DNA of 64,000 nucleotides, taken from Cristatella mucedo (Eukaryota > Bryozoa > Phylactolaemata > Cristatellidae). The DNA is taken from positions 4,750,001-4,814,000 of the forward strand of contig WPIO01000024.1 in assembly GCA_009760855.2 (NCBI GenBank). The letters are read 5' to 3'. The translations under genes were made by a program, and so were the position numbers. Shown here in pieces: positions 32,200 to 43,800 of the stretch. Within the stretch, counting starts at the first letter, position 1. Every line of letters begins with the position of its first letter. The notes under the pieces were generated by a model. It had not been told where the DNA came from. It was given only the letters and a program-made list of their open reading frames with translations, and searched no databases.

Positions 32200-33715
32200 T
32201 AGATCTAACGATTTTAAAAAACTTCCACCCAGTGTCTCTTCTACCGATCCTAATAAAGGCTCGGAACGACCTTTATTTGACTAGCGGAACTCGTGCATCA
32301 AAACGTTAAATCTAGCAAGAAAGTTCCAGTCCAGCGTTAGAGTTAATAAAGCTACAAGGTCAGCATTGTTACCGTGTATAACGACCTTCTGGGAAATAGA
32401 CACTTACGTAGGTCTCTCTGCTTGGTTCAAGCGATCTATTGGCTGGGTTTGATATTGTAAATCATCACGTCCCTCTCGAGTGCCTACTGACTCACTTGGG
32501 CATCGCTGCCTCTGTACTGCAATGGCTTAGGTATGATCACACTGGAAGACTGGAGAGTGTTGATATAAACGGAAAAATATCATCCAATGAGCTACTGAAT
32601 AAGGAATACTTTGAGGCTTTTTTCTGGGACCGCTTCTCTTCACACTCGCTTTCTTACACTCGCTTCCTTGCCAATGTGATCACCAAGCACAATCCAGGCT
32701 TTCAATTCTATTCAGACGACACTCAGCTGTACCTATGCTTTGATTCCATAGGCGCCAAGCACGACCAACTTTCTCAACTCCCTCGCTGCATGTAAAGCTG
32801 ACATCTGCGCGTAGATACCAGCAAACTTTATGAAATTAAATTAAGTATAAATTAGCTTACTAGTTACTGGAAGAATTAAGTGAGACACGAAAACTATAAA
32901 GGTTAACTCTGAAAATGGGCTATGCCCACATATCTCCTGATACATTTGCGCGAAGTCAAGATTTCCTATTCCAAAGTGACCTTGCATTTAACGACAACAG
33001 TAGCTCAACGTTAGAGTCTGCCTACTTCTATAACAAAGCTAATATTAGGGCTTGCTTAGATATAGATTCTACATCTAAATTGTTCTGTTCATTTGTACTA
33101 CCCTGTCTCGACTTTTGTAACCCACTGCTTTCAGGTCTACTTTCATGTGCATCAAGAGCATTCTGCTGACACACAATTATGTTGTTATGATGGTCAGTCG
33201 TGAGCGTCGCAGTTTCCGCATCACGTACCTTCCTGCCCACCTGCAATGGCTTTTAACCCAGCAGATCATTGACTTTAAGGTTCTGCAACTCACTTTTAGT
33301 CCTGGTCAATATCTGGCTCTAGCCTACCTATCAGAACTACACCAATCAGGCTAGACAAATTGTAGCACCACCTGCTTTTCTGTTAATCAAATTTTAATTC
33401 AATACGTAGTACTAACCTTAAATTATTTAAAGACAATGCCTTTATTCGTCAGCTTCCAAAGCCTACAGCTCACTCCCTACTAATTTCACGACATCCCCAT
33501 GATTTTATAACATTAAAAAAGAAATTAAAGACGCACCTGTTTTGGCTAAATTTTCTGGGTCCTTTGATTTGTCCTTTATGTGCTAATTCATGCTATGTGT
33601 GCTCTTCCACTAACTACGTGTACATTTTGATACTGTGGCTGTCACCCTAACCAGGTTACGTTCGTTCGCATTGTGCAAATACCAAACATTTTTGATCGTG
33701 TTTATTTTACAGTGG
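32200..33715 (+). mobile_element. Old LINE-A-related copy with RT palm motif
   Basis: Plus frames read FHPVSLLPILIK near 32230, LLAGFDIVNHHVPLECLL at about 32436, and FQFYSDDTQLYLCFDSIGAK near 32700, a YADD-type reverse transcriptase active site with Ser for Ala. After 32900 come LAFNDNSSSTLESAYF and LFCSFVLPCLDFCNPLLSGL, followed by LINE-A-like 3' sequence to about 33.7 kb. It is more diverged than other copies, and stops and frameshifts abound. It may be a sister family of LINE-A. Confidence 0.8.
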
Positions 33716-34077
33716 GACTCGGCTAATTCTTTGAACTGCTAGAACATTTCATTAGGTCAAAAAAAGGCTGGCCATTGAAGTGGGCGTGACCAGATGAAAG
33801 AACAGAGAATATCAACAGACAGACGAGGTAATTATAGTGGTAGACATTTGTCATTCTTCCCCAATCAGGTGCTTCTGTTTCCTACAAGCACCTGATATCA
33901 GTTCTAAAATTAAACACAGGCCATATAGTTTGAGCTGCAACCTGCAGCGATGAATGAAAAAAACCACTGCAATTCAATTATCCTGGATCCAACAAAAAAT
34001 AACTAGGAGAGTGTTAGGCCCAATCGGAGTAGTAATTAGTCCGCATCCTAAAGGCTGGACCTAGCCGACAACTGTTA
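33716..34077. other. No gene recognised
   Basis: Unique sequence between repeat fragments. Confidence 0.4.
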
Positions 34078-34168
34078 GATGGCATATGTAAAGTGCCTAT
34101 AAGGAAATTAACTTATCTGAATCGGCTACTCTATACAATTGTTTTAATACTATTATTATTATTACAAT
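34078..34168 (+). mobile_element. LINE-A/SINE-1 type solo tail
   Basis: GATGGCATATGTAAAGTGCC, TATAAGGAAATTAACTTATC, GCTACTCTATACAATTG and an ATT-rich end match the shared terminal hairpin. Confidence 0.7.
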
Positions 34169-34315
34169 GAGACCTTACTTATAGACAGCATTAATATATT
34201 AATTGTGAAATTATGCATGAAACGTTATGGCAAATAAGTTGTAACTCTTTGATCACATCATAACGGTGCGATCAATTTTGCGATAATCTGAACCAGGCTC
34301 TCGAAAAGATGCTTT

Positions 34316-34465
34316 AAATATAAATAAATATAATTCATTTGTATAGCGCCCCAAGAGAACTTAATCTCTGTCTAGGTGCTTCACATATGCCTCGGGGCTC
34401 GATCCCTCGACCTCAGCCAGGCCTTGGTCAGGGCGAGCACCTTAACCGCTGAACCAAAATAGCAC
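34316..34465 (-). mobile_element. SINE-1 copy
   Basis: On the plus strand it reads, in order, an ATTT tail, TATAGCGCCCCAAGAGAACT, CTGTCTAGGTGCTTCACATA, TGCCTCGGGGCTCGATCCCT, GGTCAGGGCGAGCACCTTAA. That is box B then box A in reverse. It is very similar to the 12.7 kb copy, including the same ATAAATATAATTCATTTGTA tail start. Confidence 0.9.
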
Positions 34466-36067
34466 CACTCAACACACTATAACACTATAACCCATCTCTT
34501 TAGTTAGCTTTTCGGTTAGTATCCTGAAAAAAAAACCCTAACACTTTTTTTGGGAGCTGCTTCAAAGTCGAAAGCATTGATGGAGCCTCCATTTCCCCTC
34601 GAAAACATATTAAATAGGAACACTTTTAATTTTGAGCAACTAAATGAGTCAATAATCTTAACCAAATGACGTCATATAACAATTAATACCTATCGTTTTG
34701 ACGTACTTCAGAAATTTCGAACAACAAAGCTGGAACGCTCCAAAAAAATTTAACCATAAGCCTTCGTGAATATGAACGCTACAGTTTTGATCTTCGTGGC
34801 TTCAATGCTTTAAAACGAGGCAAGAAGAAAACGATGATGATTCAATATACGGTTTTCTTTTACCGAGTAAGTTTGTTTCGACGATTACAATTTCTGCATA
34901 AGAGAGTATGAAATTACCAGATGTAGCCTTTCACTTTTTTTATTTAGCCAACATAGGCTAAAATTAAACTTGTTCAACTATCCTGTAACCAAGCTGCAGC
35001 CAAAAACGAAGTGACTCAAGCTTTCATTCTTAGCGAACCTGTAGCACATAGAGTGTGAGAGAGCGCAAGAGAAATTTCAGCCTAGCAATGCATTCCGACT
35101 TTTACTGTACCACCTTTTGGTTACATCACGTACAGGCATCGTCAAGATTATGCTTGATCGCATGCTCTCTAAAATCCCCAATCACTTACTTCTATTTAAA
35201 AAGTTATCTAGTCCTTGCAACGTGTAAACAGTATTCTGACGACATGGTTATCCAGATTACTGGTAATGTCACAAAAGACCCTAAATAAATGTCATTTCCT
35301 AGCAGATTTCTCTCTTTAATCTTAGAGCAAACTACATTTATTGATCGTAAAAACAGCTTTAATTAACCTGAAACTGCCAAAGCTAATTCTTTTAATAGAT
35401 GTCAATAGTCTAAAATTAATTTAGATAAAGCCCTCATAAGCTTTCTTGACAACTGTGCCTAGCCTGCACGAGAAATACCATGTAAGTATTCCTTAATGTT
35501 AAGAATACTTGTTTTTCTAAGGAAGTTCTCAAAAACTAACGCAATGCATTGCATCTAATATGTGCGTTGGTAGAGGCTTCGAGACCGGTTCAAGCGTAAA
35601 AAGATTACTCCCCATAGAGCTATTAAATTACGAATTTACAGCTTTTCTCTTTCTGCAATCACTTTCGATTCAGGTCAGAGAACATTAATTATATAACATT
35701 AATTATGCTAATTAATATATATATTATATAGCACTTGACTATGTTTTTGTCCCTGTCAAAGTACCCAAATCACTTATATGGTGGCAGCACAATTTTAAAG
35801 TTTCCCATCTAATGATTAGTTTTCCAAGTGCAGACTGTCAGAAGTTGACAGAGTCGCTACTTACAAGTAAAAAACTATTACTTCGCTCGCAATTACGTTT
35901 TTTCTTATATTTTCAACTATATATTTGCTACTAAATGGAAGAGCATTTCATACATCATAATTGCTTAATAAATAAAACAAGCTTACTCAATTGTTTCATT
36001 CTTTAATTTAACGTCAAGAATCATGCTGGCTTGTTAAAAAAATGTGGAGCTGTGACTGCACAGGCGT
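34466..36067. other. No gene recognised
   Basis: AT-rich unique sequence. Palindromic AT text (ATTAATTATATAACATTAAT) lies near 35685-35730. The plus ORF 35055-35288 has no features. Confidence 0.45.
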
Positions 36068-36145
36068 ATTAGACAGAGATTGAGTTCTCTGACGGCGCTT
36101 TATCGAGTTTGCTCTTCTTATTTTTGTTATTATTATTATTATAGG
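36068..36145 (+). mobile_element. LINE-A solo tail
   Basis: TAGACAGAGATTGAGTTCTC, TGACGGCGCTTTATCGAG and an ATT run. Confidence 0.8.
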
Positions 36146-36435
36146 TCAGAGTTTACTTGGATATCTTACCCGTCAATTCTTTGGAGTTCCAATCGTCCAT
36201 ATATCTCTCTGTTATTATACCGGCTGTCCACTAATCTTGTGCCATTGATGTCTTCAAGCCGAGTAGGCTGCAAAGTCGTTAGCATCTCGTGTCATTCGAC
36301 TCTCGTGTATTATTTCACGTTCGCTGCCAGTGAGCAGATGACAAATTCGTTCATTTATGCGCAGCAATCTTTGCAACTGAAATCACATTTACTTACTTTG
36401 TGCACTTGTATTTGTGCTTACGATGACCATCCCAA

Positions 36436-36725
36436 TGTTAAATAATGATAATACTATTATTACACTTGATAAAGTGGCCTCAGCAATTTGCTCTGCTTCC
36501 GGCTTCCAAACATTAATTTAAACTGCGAAACGTTCCGTCTTTTTTCTGTCAGTCGCAGCCCGCCTTCCTTCCCCGCTAATGTTTCAGTTTTACAGGGACA
36601 GCTTCAAGCACGCTTTTTCCTCGATGATAACATAACAACTATAATAACATTCTATTTAAATAGCGCCCACAGAGAACTCTATCTTTTTCTAGGCACTTCA
36701 CATTTAATACGTCACTCGTCGATTC
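36436..36725 (-). mobile_element. Two LINE-A tail remnants
   Basis: The first is at 36440-36500 (ATTACACTTGATAAAGTGGC). The second is at about 36630-36725 (AATAGCGCCCACAGAGAACT, TTTTTCTAGGCACTTCACAT, CACTCGTCGATTCAATAG). Both are the reverse-strand hairpin region, separated by about 130 bases of other sequence. Confidence 0.65.
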
Positions 36726-37724
36726 AATAGCCCATTCAAGCAGTATTAATATTTTTTACATCTTTTGGCAACTTCGCACTCGTCTATCTTTCTTGGTATC
36801 GTGGGCTTTATTAGATTTTGATTTAGGATGGTTATTCCATTAACCCTATACTTATAGCATAGGCATAAATCTTAATCTCTCTTCCTACCTACCTTTAAGA
36901 ACATGCTGTTAAGAGGAACTCAACAAAAGATGCGTTGGAGGCTTCTGAAAAGGACCCAATGTTTGTATGGCAAAGCTGTTCAGCTTAAAAACTCCTGAGC
37001 CTCGAAACTCACTCAGGAGAGTCAAGTTAGTTGCAGCAAGTTTTCAGAATTTCATTTCTGACTAAGAAGTAAAATAAGGTACCTTAATGGTCGTGAGAAC
37101 CACGATATAAGCTGCTAGCTTCAAACTATTAAAGTTAACAGATTTGATGGTTTACGAATCACGCCATCAATTCTTTCGGGTTAAGTATCTCCAGACTTAC
37201 CACCACTGCAAAATTTACACAGACCGTGTCTGTGGAAAATAAGTCTCCTCAGCATTGAGTGACCTAATACACGCCATTTTGTGGTTTTCAGATCGACTCC
37301 AGGCTAGGGTCGTGCGTGGATACTGAAACGCTATAATTTTAGAACAACTAGGCGATTACACCACCTAAGATACTAAGCGGTTCTTGAATCATAACATCTA
37401 GCAACAATAATTCTAAAAGTAATCATCTGTCCTCTGCAGTGCGAGCTGGATCTAGTCAAATGTGAGCCGCCACCGCTGCTATACAACTGGATCCTGTCAA
37501 TGGCTATAAAATAGATTTCTTAATATTTTATATTTATTTAGGTAATATTAGATTTAATAACTTTAATAATATTATAATTTAATTAAAAATAATAGATGTA
37601 TATGAAATCTCTAGAGAACGAACTGGACTTACTACATTTAGTATGCTGGCTCCCTACTGCCGCTGCGCTCTACTAACGTCGGTATACCTGCGTATAACGA
37701 AGGTCAAAAAGGTGGCAGCTATAA
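36726..37724. other. No gene recognised
   Basis: AT-rich, with a very AT-rich patch at 37505-37600. No exon seen. Confidence 0.45.
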
Positions 37725-37805
37725 CAAAAATAATAATAATAATGCACTTGATAAAACGCCCTCACATAAATCAATCTCTTTCTAGGCGCTTTACATTTGC
37801 TGCAT
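37725..37805 (-). mobile_element. LINE-A solo tail
   Basis: AATAATAATAATAATGCACT, TGATAAAACGCCCTCACATA, CTCTTTCTAGGCGCTTTACA: the terminal block in reverse. Confidence 0.85.
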
Positions 37806-37859
37806 CTGAAATAAGCTGGTTTGCGGCTGTTGACTTGACTTGAAAAGCCGTACAGCATG

Positions 37860-38500
37860 TTTGTAGCACCACACTTTTACTACTCACGCACCGCGGATTC
37901 CTGCATTTAGAAGCAGCGCACGGGGCTGAGCTGAGTTCCTCTTTAGCCTATAATTAGCTACCGGTAGTGCTAATTTACCGCCTCTGTCCCTCCGCGCTAC
38001 TTCCCGCGATAGTTCTCTGCTGGCTCCATTCGAAGAAGAGGCAGCAGCACCTCGGATCCGTCGATTAATATCAAAATGGCGGCATGCGTGCACGTGCAGC
38101 TAGCTTATGACTGCCCAAAATTTACCGTTCACGGCGGTACTTGAATTACAACAGCTTGGAGCCGGTCGCGCGATAATCCATGGCTAGGCAGAATAAGCAT
38201 CGAAAACCATGTAATTAGCAGTAAGTTTCGCTCCAGCAGTGGAGATGGATTAGTTGAGCAGACGCTCTTCAAACCTCGGTTTTGGCGGCAGCAGATTAGG
38301 TCAGCGAGCGCCGAATGAGAAGCGCAAATGAGAAGCCGCGGCGGTTGATTCTTCCTGCCTGCAACCCTCCGCCGCTATCGAAGAGACTCTTTCCGAGCAA
38401 AGCTGCGGTTCTCAACCTTCCTAACACCGCGACTATTTGATGCAGTTCCTCGTGTTGCGGCGACATCCAACCATAAAATTTTCGAGTGCAAAATATGGTA
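37860..38500. promoter_or_regulatory. GC-rich island with YY1-like and E-box sites
   Basis: About 640 bases rich in CG dinucleotides within AT-rich DNA. It contains CAAAATGGCGGC at 38072-38083 (YY1-like) and CACGTG at 38091-38096 (E-box). It could be a promoter or unmethylated island; no transcript start can be placed. A minus ORF 38093-37884 is basic and low-information. Confidence 0.3.
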
Positions 38501-38527
38501 ATGCGTGTTTTCCGATGGTCTTCGTCT

Positions 38528-39340
38528 CATGTTAGATGACCACATCAGCTCCACAATCAAGTCTGTCTACTTTCAGATACATAGCATTGGTAAAATTTGG
38601 CTTGTTTAGATAAGGATACCACGTCTAAGTTGGTCCATGCATTCGTGACATCCCGTCTTGACCTCTGTAATTCACTGCTTTCTGGCCTACCGGCGTGTGC
38701 AATCAGGCGCTTACACCTGGTGCAAAACTCCGCAGCTAGGCTTGTCTGTCGTGAGCGTCGGAGTTGCCACGTCACACCACTTCTCACCGACCTGCACTGG
38801 CTACCAGTCAAGCAACGGATTGACTTCAAGTTTTTGTCGCTCACTTTTAGGTCACTTCCTTATTTGGCTCCAGCCTACCTATCAGATCTATTCTTCCACC
38901 AGGCCAAGCATCGTACCACCTGCTTTTCGGAATCTAACAATTTACAAATACCTCGTACAAACTTCTAATCCTTCAGAAACTGTGCTTTTAGTTTGTACGC
39001 TCCTAAAGCCTGGAACTCACTCCCGACTTTCGTCACAACATCCCCTGACTTGACCACATTTAAAAAGAATTGAAAAACGCCTACTTAGGACTGCATTTAG
39101 TGGGTCCCTGTAATTCGTCTTTTATGTGCTTATGCGTGCTGACACTGAGCATGCAGCCACTAAAAATATTTTCTTGCTGGCCCTGTGCGCTTCACCATTA
39201 GCCATGTTATTCATGTTGTTTAAAAAGCATGATATTAACCACCATTCAATGGCGTTTCCCTTTGCAGCAAAGGTAAAGCGCCCAGAGAGAGAGAGAGATT
39301 GAGTTCTCTGCGGGTGCTTTATAAAGTGCATTATAATTTG
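38528..39340 (+). mobile_element. LINE-A copy, well preserved 3' part
   Basis: An open plus frame (38597-38968) reads ACLDKDTTSKLVHAFVTSRL, DLCNSLLSGLPACAIRRLHL, SCHVTPLLTDLHWLPVKQRI and FLSLTFRSLPYLAPAYLSDL. It is followed by the KAWNSLPT-like end, 3' UTR and hairpin with an (AG)n-expanded arm at about 39281-39298. 5'-truncated before the RT. Confidence 0.9.
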
Positions 39341-39349
39341 TGATACTAT

Positions 39350-40335
39350 TATTGGACGACCCCTGGGAAAGCGTCGTTCGGCCTCCCAAAGGGGTCGCCA
39401 CCCTCAGATCGAGAGCGAGTGGCAGCGACGAAGAGCGAAGCTCTCAACTTTAAATTCTACAGGAGCGAGCTCTCCGCCGCCGCCGCTGCCACTTTCAGCT
39501 ACTGTCGGCGTATGCAGCGTGCATTCGCACCGCTTCCACATGCCGCTCGCCGCAATCCAGAGGTCGGGGGAGGGCTTTACCGGTATTTTTTTCACGCGCC
39601 TAGGTCGGGACTGAAATGGCTGCTAACGCTAAGTTTGAGACGAAATTGCGTCGTGCACAGAAGCCACTGCACCCCTCTCGTTACTCTTGGGTCGCATTGA
39701 GCTTTTTAAGGCCGACCCTGCAAAGCATTGGGCATCCGTCGTTTGCAGCCGACTGCGTTCAAATTCGGTGAGCCATCTTGAACGAAGCAGACGCCCTTCG
39801 ATATTTTCTGCATAGATAAGATCCGCCGGAGCACAGTGGGCTCACTCCGCTGTCCCATTAGTGCTTTCCTGTACTCAGCCGACTCACGCCCGTCCTCGTT
39901 TCTCCATTCTGCCCTTTGGGCATTTCCGCTAACTAAATTGACGCCCTGCCGGCCTGGCAACGGGGAGGCCTTTCGCAGCCAGCTTGGTCAGTAGCAGCGG
40001 CCGCTCGAGGATACGATCTGCATGGCGAATTCGGTCTACCTCGCGGACTTTGGAATGCCAAGCGTACGAGGAGCCGCCACCCTGGGTCGGCTCGTCAGCG
40101 GCGATTAGCTGATAAGAGACCGTGTCGTCGCTGTTTGAGAGCAGAGACTCGTGGTGACCCCGCGGCGCTTTCCGCCGAAAGGATTTCCCAGATAATAGGA
40201 GCATGTAGGGTACATGGCAGTGCATGCACCAGTTTCAAACGCAGCTGCGCTGAACTAGACGCCGCCTGCCGGTGAGGCAAGTCTCACACGGCAGCGGCGT
40301 CAGGAGTCCTCGTTCGCCACAGGCGGTCAGTTAAA
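39350..40335. other. GC-rich block of unknown nature
   Basis: Nearly 1 kb of GC-rich, CpG-rich DNA between a LINE-A tail and a degraded SINE-2. Minus ORFs (40225-39929, 39960-39706) are partly open but match no family I recognise; segments such as SYQLIAADEPTQGGG and REVDRIRHADRILERPLLL look protein-like. A host first exon, CpG island or unknown element are all possible. Confidence 0.35.
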
Positions 40336-40339
40336 AGTT

Positions 40340-40480
40340 CATCCTAATCAACAGCCTCGTTTACAGCCACAGAAGTGCCTCTACGACTGTCTCTTGCAGA
40401 GGGTAATAAAGGATCACCCATCGTGCTATTCTATCCCCTGACTTGGGTCGCGATCAAGTGCTACGGCTTACCCGCGGCCC
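40340..40480 (-). mobile_element. Degraded SINE-2 copy
   Basis: The plus strand shows CTAATCAACAGCCTCGTTTA, CAGAGGGTAATAAAGGATCA and CTATCCCCTGACTTGGGTCG, in the order of the SINE-2 body and head on the minus strand. Confidence 0.65.
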
Positions 40481-41162
40481 AGATACTGACGATAGCCTAA
40501 TCTCTAATGATAACATAACGAGTTGCTAAACTTAAGTCAATTGTGGTTAGATAGCTCTGCTGGAAGAGGGGACCTACCGTGACTTGTGTACTTTTTATGC
40601 GTACGACAAGCAAATAAAGCCCGATTAGCCTACGATAGCTGCTCACCAAAGTCTGGCCCTTTCTCAGGTGGGCGGAGTTAAGGTTAGAGGGCTGGATTCG
40701 AGCTTTTGGACTGTAATAACTTTCAGTAGGAAAGTTAACCATTGGGGCGAGACATTATTTCTAAAATTCTTAACACATTCTATTGTTTCGAGTAATGGTC
40801 TGATATCCATTCAGAGACGATTTTGTCTACTCAAAAAGTTCACCGAAAAAATCGTTCTGTTTACCTCGTATTCTCCGAAGCATCTATTAGTGCATTTGAA
40901 GAACCACTTTCAACGTAAATACGTCGCACAAAATGTTGGTACGACGCTTAGGTCATATTTCAACCAAATTTCCAAATTTCATATGTCATTTATATCGTAC
41001 TTGGTTTTTTAAAGTTACCTTCCAGAAAACTTGAAGGTGTGACCATTTTTAGGACATGCCACTCGAAATGAGAATAGCCGCATGGAACCTTAACCGCACG
41101 GAATGATAATAAGAAGCAGCACTTACACAGATTGCTCTCAGGATGTGATTTTAATGCACTCT
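40481..41162. other. No gene recognised
   Basis: The plus ORF 40668-41012 (114 codons) and overlapping minus ORF show no domain, and no clear splice sites were noted. Confidence 0.4.
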
Positions 41163-42090
41163 CCTGGTGTTATCAGCTCGAAATCTAGGTGTCATATTCC
41201 AAAGCGACCTCTCGTTAGACGACCATATCAGCTCCACAGTCAAATCCGCCTAATTTTAAGCTTCATAACATTGCTAAAATTCGGGCTTGTTTAGATAAAG
41301 ATACCACGTCCAAGTTGGTCCATGCATTCGTGACATCCCGTCTTGACCTCTGTAATTCACTGCTTTCTGGCCTACCGGCGTGTGCAATCAGGCGCTTACA
41401 CCTGGTGCAAAACTCCGCAGCTAGGCTTCTCTGTCGTGAGTGCTGCAGTTGCCACATGACAACACTTCACGCCCACCTGCACTGGCTACCAGTCGAGCAA
41501 CGGGTTGACTTCAAGGTTTTGTCGCTCACTTTTAGGTCCCTTCATTCTATGGCTCCAGCCTGTTTTGTCGCTCACTTTTAGGTCCCTTCATTCTATGGCT
41601 CCAGCCTATCTGTCAGATATACTACCCCATCAGGCCAAGCGTTGTACCACCCGCTATTCAGAATCCAACAGTCTAGAAATACCTCATACAAACCTTAAAT
41701 CCTTTGGAGACCGTGCATTTAGCTCGTATGCTCCCAAAGCCTGGAACTGCCTCCCGACCTGCGTCAGAACATCCCCTGACCTGACCACATTTAAAAGGAA
41801 CCTAAAAACACACCTATTTAGGACAGCATTTAGTGGGTCCCTGTGATTCGTCCTTGATGTGTTTATGCGTGCTGACACTGTGCATGCTGCCACTAACCAC
41901 ATTTGCATGCTGACCCTGTGCATGTCACCCCTAACCATATTATTCATTTCGTTTGTTTTTCAAGCATGATTTTACTTACCATTCAATTGCATTTCACTTT
42001 ACAGCAAATGTAAAGCGCCTAGAGAGAGATTAAGTTCTCTGAGGGCGCTTTATCAAGTAAATTATTATTATTAATTATTATTATTATCAG
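41163..42090 (+). mobile_element. LINE-A copy, youngest-looking, with 46-bp duplication
   Basis: Reads TSRLDLCNSLLSGLPACAIR, HAHLHWLPVEQRVDFKVLSL, then after a tandem duplication continues in another frame with YLSDILPHQAKRCTTRYSES, GDRAFSSYAPKAWNCLPTCV, SPDLTTFKRNLKTHLFRTAF and a stop. It then has a complete 3' UTR, hairpin and ATT tail. Apart from the duplication-induced frameshift the 3' ORF is open, so this is probably the least decayed LINE-A copy here, although it lacks everything upstream of the post-RT region. Confidence 0.92.
41516..41607. repeat. 46-bp tandem duplication in LINE-A
   Basis: Two identical-looking units (GTTTTGTCGCTCACTTTTAG ... GGCTCCAGCCT) start at 41516 and 41562. 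The unit length is not a multiple of three, so the duplication breaks the frame. Confidence 0.9.
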
Positions 42091-42579
42091 TGCCTCGAAT
42101 ATAAATCTTCCAAGGTAGATTAAATGGTATAAGGCAAAGTTTTCAAACATAAAACAAATAAAATCCTTTAAACAGATGTGTTAATCCTTGTTATTATTAC
42201 GTTAAGAGAACCTGTGCAGGACTGTGGTGTCTTCATTAAAGCTAGCTAATACTTTGATAATACCTTGTAAATGAAAGTACACAGACTTGACTCCGTAGCA
42301 GATATACTCATTTGTTAGCACTCATTTTCAAAGAGGAAGCATAGGTTCCCGGCAGAGGCTGCTTGAGATATGTGATCGGAGCCTATTTTGAGTAAGGCAT
42401 TCCAGTTTTTGAGTAACACTTTTTACCCATGAAGAGCAAGACCAAGTGCTAACGTGGATGAAGCATGCTGTTGGAGAGCTGAGAGAGTTAATGAAGAGTG
42501 AGGCAAGGTTGAGAGAAAAAGTACGGCTGCTTTGTCTAATGCATAGAATTTGAAGCCCGTATAACGTACTAGTCCATTT
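42091..42579. other. No gene recognised
   Basis: The minus ORF 42600-42328 (FSLNLASLFINSLSSP) has no known family; it may be a decayed repeat. Confidence 0.4.
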
Positions 42580-42727
42580 GCCGAGCTGGTTTGGTCTAGC
42601 GGTTAAGGTGCTCGCCCCGACCAAGGTCTGACAGAGGTCGTGGGCTCGAGCCCCGAGGCATGTGAAGCGCCTGAATAGAGATTAAGTTCTCTTGGGGCGC
42701 CATATAAATGAATTATATATTATATAT
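42580..42727 (+). mobile_element. SINE-1 copy, best tRNA-like head
   Basis: The head reads GCCGAGCTGGTTTGGTCTAG, CGGTTAAGGTGCTCGCC (box A; D arm like the GGTCTAGCGGTTA of some tRNA-Glu), and box-B-like GTGGGCTCGAGCCCCGAGGC. It then runs into GTGAAGCGCCTGAATAGAGA, TTAAGTTCTCTTGGGGCGCC and an ATAT-rich end. Expected RNA polymerase III promoter; the tail matches LINE-A. Confidence 0.92.
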
Positions 42728-43429
42728 TGTGAGAAAGGGAGAGTAAAAACCGTGAAAAAGAATTAACCTTAAACGAATTACTGCGTGTGTGTCATTGCGT
42801 AAGCCATTATGCGTTCGAATCAATAAGCTGAGTAAACCATCTACGCCGAAAGCAAGACCATCTCTACAAGAATTTCGGATTTTCAGCAGATCAGCAAATC
42901 GCCTCAAAATTAGCGTCGGAGGCGACAGATGGCAGAGGGAAACCTCGGCTCCGTCACGCCACCTTCTTACCTGAGCTTCGCAGATTTGGCATAAAAGAGC
43001 TAACAGACACGTAACCTTGGCCGCCCCTGCTTTCCAATACATGGTGACTGGCTTGAAGTCGCTACTGCACTGCCCCCCACGTGCACCTCAGCGGCTTAAA
43101 TTAGTAGAACGCCGAGTCACTGTTAGTGGGTGAGGATGTGCTAGGTCGCTTCTGAACTCTGAGCCCATGGGCAGCGATGACTAGATCTACAGCAAACGCA
43201 GATGTGATATGAGCCAGTACGTGTATTTGTTTATCAACGTTTTATCTAAGCAGTTCAGCCACGCTGTGGCCACAAGAGCTTTTATGGCTTCAGATTAAGT
43301 GAACCCAATTGACTGGACGGTGCCAAGCAGGCGATTTCCTGCTTGGCGTTTGGATCTTCTCAGAATATCCCGGATATATCTAATATCATATTATAATATC
43401 AGAATAGCCGCGGTTTCGACTATATGAGC
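42728..43429. other. No gene recognised
   Basis: Contains the overlapping ORFs 43042-42713 (minus) and 42789-42974 (plus). Neither shows a domain. Confidence 0.4.
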
Positions 43430-43800
43430 TGTGTTGGCACTACAACTTCGCACCGACCTCAACTGGCTTCCGATCAAGTGTCGGATCGAAATCAAGATTG
43501 CGTTGCTTGTTTTAAATCCACTTCATTGCCTAGCTCCCGATTACTTAACAGAACCTCTTCCTAGTCAGAAAAGGCATCTTACGTCTGCTCGTCTAAATGA
43601 ATTTGTAAAGCTGTGCTCGCAAAAATACCTCAAATCCACGGAGACGGTGCTTGTATTCCGTAAGCTCCCAAAGCCAAGAGCTCACAAATCACTGATATCC
43701 CGATAGCCCCTTGATTTGACTGCTTATAAATGGCAGCTAAAACCCACCTGTTCTACACAGCATTCGCTCCATCAGACTGAATATGTGTGCCTGGCCTGTC
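43430..43800 (+). mobile_element. Third non-LTR retrotransposon fragment
   Basis: The plus frame reads LRTDLNWLPIKCRIEIKIAL, PLHCLAPDYLTEPL and, later, LPKPRAHKSLISR. The pattern parallels the LHWLPVKQRI.FK....F..LH.LAP.YL segment of LINE-A but with different residues, so it is another L2-like family or an older relative. Short and inactive. Confidence 0.65.

Noticed and set aside
37725-37805. Recurrent short repeats as a CRISPR-like array
   Set aside because: The repeated hairpin blocks are dispersed over 64 kb, in both orientations, attached to ATT tails; there is no regular spacing.
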